From Symbiodinium natans (lineage: Eukaryota > Sar > Dinophyceae > Suessiales > Symbiodiniaceae), in NCBI GenBank assembly GCA_905221605.1, contig CAJNDS010002118.1:124001-188000 (forward strand): a DNA stretch of 64,000 nucleotides. The letters run 5' to 3'. Below the pieces are notes generated by a model. That model was not told the DNA's origin, ran no database searches, and worked only from the letters and a program-made list of their open reading frames with translations. Position 1 is the stretch's first letter. Each line of letters opens with the position of its first letter. Below, piece by piece: positions 32,442-39,442 of the stretch. Position numbers and translations under genes: made by a program.

Positions 32442-32631
32442 GTATTTAGGGAGGCTAGGGCCTGGTATCGAGCTGCGGCTCGGGTGGGTTCAGGGTGTTG
32501 GGCTTAAGATGTAAGGTTTAGGGCTTCAGAGGCTTAAGGGTTTAAGACGGTCGAGGGTTTGTGGGTTTAAGGTTGGAGGTGGAGGGCTTACAGGGCTTCA
32601 GGGGTTCAGGCTTTAGGGCTTTGGGCTCCAG

Positions 32632-32731
32632 GTGCCTTCTCCGAAATCCAGCAGCCCGTCCCCCTCCGCTTCTGTTGTTCTGCGGTCCTCTTCGAGCGCA
32701 AGAAAGGCAATGCAGCAGAGCTCCGCGCCAA
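32632..32731 (+). CDS. Exon with telomere-overlapping donor
   Basis: Acceptor TGGGCTCCAG, 32 full codons reading AFSEIQQPVPLRFCCSAVLF-ERKKGNAAELRA, donor GTAAGGGTTTAGGG. One of the best supported exons in the mosaic. Confidence 0.7.
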
Positions 32732-32869
32732 GTAAGGGTTTAGGGTTAACTAGGTCTTGGGGGCTTGGGGACTTCAGCCCCTTGTAAACCCGCAACCATC
32801 ATCAACACGCCCTAACTAAAAATACTAACCGTGGCCCAAACTAACTAAACATACTAACCCTAAACTTAC

Positions 32870-32928
32870 CAACCATTCTCAGGGTAAAGTTCGACAGAAT
32901 ACTCTTGCCGCGTCGCACCCCCTTTTCT
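32870..32928 (-). CDS. Exon with telomere-overlapping canonical donor
   Basis: Acceptor ATCCCACAGGCAG, reads RKGGATRQEYSVELYPENG, donor GTAAGTTTAGGG: a perfect GTAAGT that is also the start of a telomere-like unit. Confidence 0.65.
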
Positions 32929-33400
32929 CTGCCTGTGGGATAGGCTGGGCATTCAGGGAAACGCAGAAGCAAACTCTAAACCCAAAACCCTAAACCCTAA
33001 ACTCGTCTGTAGGAGGGCCTTAGGGCTTGTCGGGGTTTAGTAGTGGAGGCGTCTATCGGGGTTGGCTTGCACGCCTGTGGGATCAAGATATTTCCAGGAT
33101 TTAGTCTGACTTATTTTATGGGGCTACGAGAAAAAGGTCTGTACACAGATGTATACAGAAGGCTTTCGCGGAATCGCAAGACCTAAACTCCACATAAATG
33201 CGCATGGTCATTTTTCTCAAATGTGCCCCTTTTGGGCTTCTTCTTCTAAGGCGGCCCCGAGTATTTACGTAAGTACTCTAAAAAAGAGATTTCACCACAG
33301 AGGGGTTGTAGGGTGTGCAGAGGACCTTCGCGGGGTGTTGACCCCCAAACCCTAAACCCTAAACCCTAAACCCTAAACCCTAAACCCTAAACCCTAAACC

Positions 33401-33450
33401 CTAAATATTGAGGCTGGGGAAGTCCTCCGAGGGTTGCATCTCAAGCTCAA
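33401..33450 (-). CDS. Possible terminal exon
   Basis: Acceptor AGAAGCGCAG, reads ELEMQPSEDFPSLNI, then TAG formed where a CCCTAAA array begins. Confidence 0.35.
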
Positions 33451-34154
33451 CTGCGCTTCTAACAGGGTGGGAGGGTTTTTGGGCTTCGGGCTTCGGGCTT
33501 AGGGTTTAGGATTTAGGGTTTAGGGTCTAGGGTTTAGGATTTAGGGTTTTGGATTTGGGGTTTAGGATTTAGGGTTTAGGGCTTAGGGTTTAGGGCTTGG
33601 GGCTTAGGGCTTAGTTGGGGCTTAGGGCTTACTTAGGGCTTAGGGTTTCGGATTTAGGGCTTAGGATTTAGGGTTTAGGGCTTAGGGCTTAGGGCCGCGG
33701 CCTAGGGCTTAGGGCTTAGGGCTTAGTTAGGGCTTAGGGCTTAGTTGGGGCTTAGGGTTTTGGACTTAGGGCTTAGGGCTTTGGGTTTTGGGTTCAGGGT
33801 TTTTCTTGGGGGGGCGACTTTCGGGATCTCTAGGGATTTAGGTTCACTAGGCTGGCCCCATTATACCAAATACTCCTCTGAGTCGTGCTCTAAATTATAT
33901 ATATATATAACTATATAAATATAAATAAATATATATATATATAAGTAGGTTCCCTTACATGGAAAGAGAGGGAAATTTAAAAAGCATATCCCAAAGCACA
34001 AGCTAGTCCTAGATATGATACTCAGAGACATCATTCAGGAAGGTGTAACATACTACCAAGGTTCCTATAAGGCCTTTGACTGGACCTTTCAAGTTCAGCA
34101 CGCCTTCTAATCCCTGGGGTCGACATTGAGCTGCCCTCTCAAGGGGTTTAGGAT

Positions 34155-34232
34155 TTAGGGGTTTAGGGGTTTAGGGGTTTAGGGGTTTAGGGGTTTAGGG
34201 GTTTAGGGGTTTAGGGGTTTAGGGGTTTAGGG
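34155..34232 (+). repeat. TTTAGGGG 8-mer array
   Basis: About ten units of TTTAGGGG, one base longer than the standard unit. Confidence 0.9.
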
Positions 34233-34407
34233 GGTTTACTAGGTCTAGGGGTTTAGTAGCTCGCCCTCCTAATTAACATGCTATTCTCTGTCTTTCGGCG
34301 ACTCAGACAAGGAACTTTAGCTAAACCCTGTGGCCCCAAAGCCCATGTTCGGGGCTTCAAACCTTGCGTGCTTTTCTGCTTTTTTTGGTTGGGTTTAGGT
34401 TCGGGTT

Positions 34408-34550
34408 TAGGGTTAAGGGTTAAGGGTTAAGGGTTAAGGGTTAAGGGTTAAGGGTTAAGGGTTAAGGGTTAAGGGTTAAGGGTTAAGGGTTAAGGGTCTA
34501 GGGTTTAGGGTTTAGGGTTTAGGGTTTAGGGTTTAGGGTTTAGGGTTTGG
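34408..34550 (+). repeat. GGGTTAA array followed by TTTAGGG
   Basis: About 13 units of GGGTTAA (34408-34497), then TTTAGGG units to about 34550. A pure block of one altered unit beside the standard unit points to slippage amplification. Confidence 0.9.
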
Positions 34551-34856
34551 GGCTTCACACCTTGCGTGTTTTTCTGTTGGGCGGGGGGGGGTGGCGGGGG
34601 TGTACCTAACTTCGCCGCGATGGTATGCGCACCCAAAGGGTATTAGTGTATAGTTATAAAAGGGGCCACAAGGGAATACTATTCGAAATTATTCCGACCC
34701 CGACATCACGTCAAACCCTTTTGTTGGGGAGGACAGGGCAGGGGAGGGAGGGCAAGGGCGTGGGGGGGGGGGGGGGGGGGGGGGGGTACCTTAGCATGTT
34801 TTTAAGAGAACGATTTAGGGTCAAGGGGGGCCTTCAAGTAGCTAACTAAACCTAAA

Positions 34857-34970
34857 CTAGACCCAGGAGTAGCCTAGCAAAAGAAAGGGGGAAACCTTTT
34901 TGGTTTAACGGGATTAAAAGGGAACCCCCAACCCTAAAAAAGGAAATAAGGGCCTACTCCGGGTCCTCGT
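34857..34970. mobile_element. MITE-like family B, copy 3
   Basis: Ends ACTAGACCCAGGAGTAGCC and GGCCTACTCCGGGTCCTCGT. Its core has CCTTTTTGGTTTAACGGGATT, as in copy 1. It adjoins a dispersed 105-bp repeat on its right. Confidence 0.8.
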
Positions 34971-34980
34971 AAACTCAAAC

Positions 34981-35093
34981 ACTTGGCTGCACGCAGAAGG
35001 GTAGCTACAAACTAACTTTTTTGCTGCCATATTAAGAAACCCAATAAACCCAAAAAAGCTAAGGATCTAAAGTTACAGTGAAGCACCACAAAG
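34981..35093 (+). repeat. Dispersed 105-bp repeat, copy 6
   Basis: The most diverged copy. It follows directly after the MITE-like element at 34857-34970. Confidence 0.75.
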
Positions 35094-35412
35094 GTATATG
35101 CTTAGGCTTCAAATAGCTAACCTAAACCCTAAACCCTAAACCCTAAACCCTAAGCCCTAAATTCGAGTACCGAACTAACCCTAAACTCCAAAATCTGGCA
35201 CCCAAACCAGGGTGCTGTGGGCCCCTGCGTCCCAGAAGCGCCTCCTTGCAAGGAGGGCCCCACTTCGGGGGCTTTGGTTGGCCCTAAACCCTAAACCCTA
35301 AGCCCTAAACCCTAAACCCTAAACCCTAAGTTTCTGGTGGTGGAACTAGGGCATAGGGTTCATGGTGCACGTGGGTGGTCGGGCCGCTCTTCCTTTGACC
35401 CTGAAGCTTAGC

Positions 35413-35517
35413 ATGGTAGCCCAGTAACCATATTAAAATAAGGGCACCCTTTTTTGGGGTTGGCTACTTTATAAGGGAACCCAGAACCCAAAAAAAGGGT
35501 AAAGGGTGGGCTACCAA
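35413..35517. mobile_element. MITE-like family C, copy 2
   Basis: Ends TGGTAGCCCAGTAACC and GGGTGGGCTACCA. The core matches the copy at 6701-6805 (AGGGCACCCTTTTTTGGGGT). Confidence 0.8.
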
Positions 35518-35709
35518 GTCAGCAGGATAGATGACGTATGATGTTGTACGATCCTCAAAGTAGCAAGTAATCGAGGTTGAGCTTAGTGTTTGGAGTCCCT
35601 TATAATAAGGACCCCTAAAAAGGTACCCCCTAAATTCCGAAAACCCCTAGACCCTAAACCCTAAACCCTAAACCCTAAACCCTAAACCCTAAACCCCCCC
35701 CCCATAGCT

Positions 35710-35795
35710 CGGCAACTCTCTCATGGCAGGCCTTCCCCTTGAAGACGCGGTCCCCGGGCGCGGCCATGGGAACTCGTAGAGTGCCCAGTCGCCGA
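35710..35795 (-). CDS. Possible exon
   Basis: A GC-rich island after a CCCTAAA array, with two open minus frames. One reads MAAPGDRVFKGKACHERVAE, faintly like the start of a cytochrome c but without the CxxCH motif; the other reads YEFPWPRPGTASSRGRPAMR. Unresolved. Confidence 0.3.
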
Positions 35796-36180
35796 GAAGT
35801 GTTTAGATGACCATGTGACATCCGCTCACCAAAAGTGTCCTGGTTTAGGGTTTAGGGTTTAGGGTTTAGGGTTTAGGGTTTAGGGTTTAGGGTTTAGGGT
35901 TTAGGGTTTAGGGATCTTAATTACCTCCGACAGTGTAGCTCAATTTCTCTCCTAAAATTGATTCATATGAGTACCCCATGCTGATGATAAGGCTAGGGTT
36001 CAGGGCTAATTGACATTCTAGGCATGCCATGATACTCCTGCCGTACTATATATAGGATGCAAGAAGGGGGCCCAAACTTAGAGAACTACCCAAATCCCAA
36101 ACCCAGAGACACTTCAAACACTAAGCCAACCAGGGTCTGTGGGGGTGGGGGGGTGGGGGGGGGGGGGGGGGGGGTGGGTG

Positions 36181-36226
36181 GCTTAAATAGGGTCTATTTG
36201 GAAGCTGAGACTCGGGTTTTTAGACT
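36181..36226. mobile_element. MITE-like family A, truncated copy
   Basis: GCTTAAATAGGGTCTATTTG and the next 25 bases match the reverse complement of the right end of the element at 58737-58844. The match stops one or two bases before the 345-bp direct repeat starts, so it marks a junction. Confidence 0.75.
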
Positions 36227-36571
36227 AACCAATGCGTCTCCACGAGAGATTCTTGGAAGCTGAGAGTGGTGTTTTTGTGTGGTAGATACAAAGGAAAGGG
36301 CATAAGAAAGTAGCGAAAGGAGCTCCTCAATTCCCTTCCTTATCTCCTATGCTCTTTTCTGTATTCATTGCAACAGGAGAATACAGGAAAAGGGCCTCCA
36401 TTCCCCTCTTGTTCTTCCTTTCTTGTGTTTTTGTCATTTAAAGAGGAATAGGAGAAGAGAAGGGAAAGAGAAGGAGAGAGGAGAGATAAAAGGAAGACAA
36501 TTTTAATGGGAATAGCCAAGAAAAGAATAGAAGAGAGATGAACAAAGAAGATGGAGAGACAAAACAAGGCG
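36227..36571. repeat. 345-bp direct repeat, left copy
   Basis: Begins AACCAATGCGTCTCCACGAG and ends AGACAAAACAAGGCG. Contains a long purine tract (AGAGAAGGGAAAGAGAAGGA), pyrimidine-rich on the minus strand. It is nearly identical to 37845-38190, so duplication or homogenisation is recent. Confidence 0.9.
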
Positions 36572-36655
36572 CAAAGAAAATGGCACAGCGGGATTGGAAT
36601 CACAAGGCCTCCTCCACCATAACCACTCGAAACGGAATCGCAGGGCAGCGATACG

Positions 36656-37618
36656 TCACTTTTGGCACGCATACTTCGCGATGATGCTGCAGAAGCCACG
36701 CTTGCGTGACAACCGGTGAAACCTGTGCTTTTTGGGAGTCGTCGATTGTAGGTTAAACTCGTCCACGAATTCCATCATGCTCGCCTTCCGCTTGTTCTTC
36801 CATACGTGCTGGCGAGCTTCGCAAATCAAATGCCCGACTTCGGGCAATGATATCGAGCTTCCCCACAATCTCCGGAATTGCCTCCGCCCTTTCAAAATGT
36901 TCCGGACCTTGGCGATCTCATCCGTCCCCATTACGCCGCCTCCAAAGTGGACACCAGTGCCCAGGCTGCTTGTGGGAAGATCTACCCACGCGCACCCGAG
37001 TCGATGGCAGACATCCGTGAGGATTTGCAGCCGCACGAAGGCCCCGACTGAACAGCGTTCCTGCAGCATGCGGTCTGTCAACCTTCGTTTGTACGGGGTC
37101 AATTTCGGCAATGCTTTCCAAGCTCGGTACTCCGAGCACCACCGCTTATGTTTGGCCAGACACACTTGTCCACTGCTGTACCCGTAGACTCTGTATGGCA
37201 GCGTCTTGCGGGGCACGGGGCCCGTAGGCAAGTTGCCTTTGGTCCGGAAACGCGATGATGTTACACAGATTGCCCGGCACCGGAAAGATTCACGAATGAA
37301 GTTGCTCACACCATCGGAATCAGACTTATTCTTGATCTTGGCGGAAGAGGACAGCAGCTTGAAGAGCTTGTCATCCTTCTTCGAAACGTTCGCCCACGGT
37401 TGCTGGACGCGCTTCTTTTGCTGCAACCGCGTGCAGATCTCTCCCATCACCACAGTGTCTTGCCCAGTGCAGATGTTCAGCAATGTTTCTTCAAGTTGTT
37501 CCCATCTTTGCTTCGCTGCCCGGGCTGCTTGGACCGCTTTGCGGATTTTGGTGTAGCTCTGCAGAACGTCGGCCAAAATGCTCAAACGGGGAATCGTTCG
37601 TTTGTGACCCTTCGCCAT
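36656..37618 (-). CDS. Basic protein of unknown function, 320 aa
   Basis: Intact frame from MAKGHKRTIPRLSILADVLQ to IIAKYACQK. Strongly basic (many Lys and Arg), with a coiled-coil-like start (AVQAARAAKQRWEQLEETLL), a central stretch RTKGNLPTGPVPRKTLPYRV, Cys/His residues (CLAKHKRWCSEYRAW, LTDVCHRLGCAW) and a basic C-terminus (HRFHRLSRKRGFC). A nucleic-acid-binding role would fit the charge, but no family is recognised. It has no visible intron and sits between two direct repeats, so it may be the cargo or the main protein of a small mobile element. Its stop lies about 85 bp from the left repeat. Confidence 0.65.
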   Translation of the reverse strand: MAKGHKRTIPRLSILADVLQSYTKIRKAVQAARAAKQRWEQLEETLLNICTGQDTVVMGEICTRLQQKKRVQQPWANVSKKDDKLFKLLSSSAKIKNKSDSDGVSNFIRESFRCRAICVTSSRFRTKGNLPTGPVPRKTLPYRVYGYSSGQVCLAKHKRWCSEYRAWKALPKLTPYKRRLTDRMLQERCSVGAFVRLQILTDVCHRLGCAWVDLPTSSLGTGVHFGGGVMGTDEIAKVRNILKGRRQFRRLWGSSISLPEVGHLICEARQHVWKNKRKASMMEFVDEFNLQSTTPKKHRFHRLSRKRGFCSIIAKYACQK

Positions 37619-37844
37619 CAGAGGTAACCCTGGGCGAAACTAATGCTCATTACTGCTCTCGTACGATACGGAAGTTACACATATGGGTCCAAAGCCTGAT
37701 GAATCGTCGCGAGTTGCCTTACTTCCTCGCTCATCACCATATGAAGTCTCATGAAATGCCAGAAAGTTAGATGCAAGCAATGATGAAACTGTCCGAATTT
37801 TGGGCCGTTGACTTGCAGCGGCAAGCATTGGTTGACCGGTCGCA

Positions 37845-38190
37845 AACCAATGCGTCTCCACGAGAGTATTCTTGGAAGCTGAGAGTGGTGTTTTTGTGTG
37901 GTAGATACAAAGGAAAGGGCATAAGAAAGTAGCGAAAGGAGCTCCTCAATTCCCTTCCTTATCTCCTATGCTCTTTTCTGTATTCATTGCAACAGGAGAA
38001 TACAGGAAAAGGGCCTCCATTCCCCTCTTGTTCTTCCTTTCTTGTGTTTTTGTCATTTAAAGAGGAACAGGAGAAGAGAAGGGAAAGAGAAGGAGAGAGG
38101 AAAGATAAAAGGAAGACAATTTTAATGGGAAGAGCCAAGAAAAGAATAGAAGAGAGATGAACAAAGAAGATGGAGAGACAAAACAAGGCG
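37845..38190. repeat. 346-bp direct repeat, right copy
   Basis: Differs from the left copy by one inserted T after CACGAGAG and by scattered substitutions in the purine tract and after it. Both copies keep an open minus-strand frame of about 80 codons rich in Leu and Phe; I regard that as chance in a pyrimidine-rich strand. Confidence 0.9.
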
Positions 38191-38700
38191 ATTAGAGCAG
38201 CAAGCAGTAACAAGTACGCGACCGCGCAACACCACTTCCTTTCTTGTCTCGGACCAAGATCCCCAGAAGTCCTTCGAGCGCTCTCATTGGCATTTCACCA
38301 CTGACGATTACAGCAGCAAGCAGCAACGAGTACGCGACCGCGCAACACCGCTTCCTTTCTAGTCTCGGAACAAGATCCCCCAGAAGTCCTTCGAGCGATC
38401 TCATTGGCATTTCACCCGCGCAGGACCCTGCTAGAACCCAAATGCTGCTCCGCAAGACTGACTATCGAACAGTCCATGCCACTTCCCTTCTTGTCTCGGA
38501 ACAAGTTCCCGCATAAATGAGCACTGACGATTAAAGCAGCAAGCAGCAACGAGTACGCGACCGCGCACGACCGCTTCCTTTCTAGTCTCGGAACAAGATC
38601 CCCCAGAAGTCCTTCGAGCGATCTCATTGGCATTTCACCCGCGCATGAACCTCCTAGAACCCAATTCCTGCTCCGCAAGACTGACTGTATCCTCTAGTCG
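38191..38700. repeat. Tandem repeats next to the direct repeat
   Basis: Three imperfect copies (from about 38191, 38301 and 38524) of a unit with CAGCAAGCAGCAACGAGTAC, GCGACCGCGCA, CTTCCTTTCTAGTCTCGGAA and CAGAAGTCCTTCGAGCGATC. The second is longer (about 220 bp) and shares its extra part, with GAACCCAAATGCTGCTCCG, with the third. It could be a terminal or subterminal region of the large element. Confidence 0.85.
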
Positions 38701-38938
38701 CTGCTTCGACCAATATTATTTTTGCACGGTACCTGCTGCTGCTGAGACACGGAGCTGCAGCAAAGGCCTGCCGGCACGAGTAGCATTCATAGGACGCTCG
38801 TGATATCTACCGGTGTAACTTTTCACTCGGCAACAGTGTGCTGCGTTCTTGCTTTGCATGAGAACCTTCGGGAATGTGCGTCTTCGAATATGCCTTTTTC
38901 TTCTGCGACAGCGTGATCGGGAAATGCACAGCTTACCT

Positions 38939-39367
38939 CTACACCTGCTTGAATTTCCGCCCTGGCCTGATCAACGGCCTGAGATTTCTCAGACGAAAAG
39001 GTGTGCGTCTCGTTGGACGACTTTTGGGCAGAGGCGGGGCTGCTGATTTCTTGGTTTTCAAGGCTGGCTTGGGACGAGCTTCCGTGTCCCTTTTCCGTAT
39101 TGCCTCCCGCACTGCCTGGCCTTGCTTGAGGACCTGGAGCTGAGCTCGCCTTGGAGCAGATCCTGGCACCGTCAACTCCTTGCACCAAGCTTTCCACGCA
39201 GGGCTCGGGAGAATGACTTTGACGTTGGCCTTCAAGGCTCGTCTCGTCATCTCCGCTTGGCTCGCCTGCCTTTGCAGAGGCCTGTAGAGGGCCTGGTTAT
39301 GAGTGAACACCTTCACAAATTGGAAGAAGTCAAGCTTCATCACTAAAGTAGCCTTGTGCAGGGCAGC
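38939..39367 (-). CDS. C-terminal exon of the transposase-like gene
   Basis: Continues the frame of 39443-43291 after a probable 75-nt GC-AG intron. Reads AALHKATLVMKLDFFQFVKV, NQALYRPLQRQASQAEMTRR, then a basic, proline-rich tail (KPALKTKKSAAPPLPKSRPT) to a stop at 38939. The first part probably completes the catalytic domain and the tail resembles a nuclear-localisation segment. Without splicing, a TAA at 39419-39421 would cut this part off. Confidence 0.6.
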   Translation of the reverse strand, partial: AALHKATLVMKLDFFQFVKVFTHNQALYRPLQRQASQAEMTRRALKANVKVILPSPAWKAWCKELTVPGSAPRRAQLQVLKQGQAVREAIRKRDTEARPKPALKTKKSAAPPLPKSRPTRRTPFRLRNLRPLIRPGRKFKQV

Positions 39368-39442
39368 CTCGAAATGCGCACGCAAGACTCTCACAAGGGC
39401 ACTTTGCGACAAATGAACTTAGGACAGGTGCAACCAAGTTGC
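39368..39442 (-). other. Predicted 75-nt GC-AG intron
   Basis: Starts GCAACTTGG after HWFRET and ends CATTTCGAG before AALHKATL. It is a multiple of three and contains an in-frame TAA (39419-39421). Removing it joins NHWFRET to AALHKATLVMKL without disturbing the frame. GC donors are well known in dinoflagellate introns. Exact borders are inferred, not proven. Confidence 0.55.

Larger units (their letters stand above)
33460..35690. other. Repeat-only stretch
   Basis: A dense block of CTTAGGG and TTTAGGG variants (33495-33800), an AT-rich segment (33890-34010), 8-mer and GGGTTAA arrays, a G-run at 34763-34786, MITE-like elements at 34857-34970 and 35413-35517 and one dispersed repeat. No exon called. 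Confidence 0.55.
1..36180. repeat. Telomere-repeat mosaic, left part
   Basis: Dozens of interstitial arrays of TTTAGGG (plus) or CCCTAAA (minus), from 2 to more than 20 units, plus many single degenerate units (TTCAGGG, TTTCGGG, CTTAGGG). Larger arrays lie near 1058-1119, 2207-2299, 2398-2456, 4253-4336, 10984-11046, 19969-20056, 20168-20256, 20515-20592, 20895-20994, 23543-23629, 24385-24454, 28851-28964, 29394-29461, 30200-30285, 30950-31023, 33346-33405 and 35840-35912. Between them sit exons, MITE-like foldbacks and poly-G tracts, listed separately. Both orientations alternate, so this is not a chromosome end. Confidence 0.95.
36227..38190 (-). mobile_element. Direct-repeat-bounded element carrying one gene
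   Basis: Two direct repeats of 345 and 346 bp (36227-36571 and 37845-38190), differing at only a few positions, flank 1.27 kb with a single long reading frame (36656-37618, minus). The layout resembles a small LTR-type or composite element, but there is no reverse transcriptase, integrase, TG...CA end or clear target-site duplication, so the class is open. A truncated MITE (36181-36226) abuts the left end, and a tandem-repeat block (38191-38700) follows the right end. Confidence 0.55.

Noticed and set aside
33250-33270. Microexon with good borders (CTTCTTCTTCTAAG ... GTAAGTACTC)
   Set aside because: The borders are attractive, but about 18 nt of coding sequence cannot be judged by composition.
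35710-35795. Cytochrome c fragment
   Set aside because: GDRVFKGKACHE has a superficial likeness, but the CxxCH haem motif is absent and a second frame is equally open.
36340-36699. Small membrane protein in the direct repeats (Leu/Phe-rich frame of about 80-119 codons)
   Set aside because: It arises from a pyrimidine-rich strand, and both repeat copies carry it only because they are nearly identical. No signal peptide or start context that I trust.
36227-38190. Canonical LTR retrotransposon
   Set aside because: No TG...CA repeat ends, primer-binding site, reverse transcriptase, integrase or gag motif is visible in the 1.27-kb interior.
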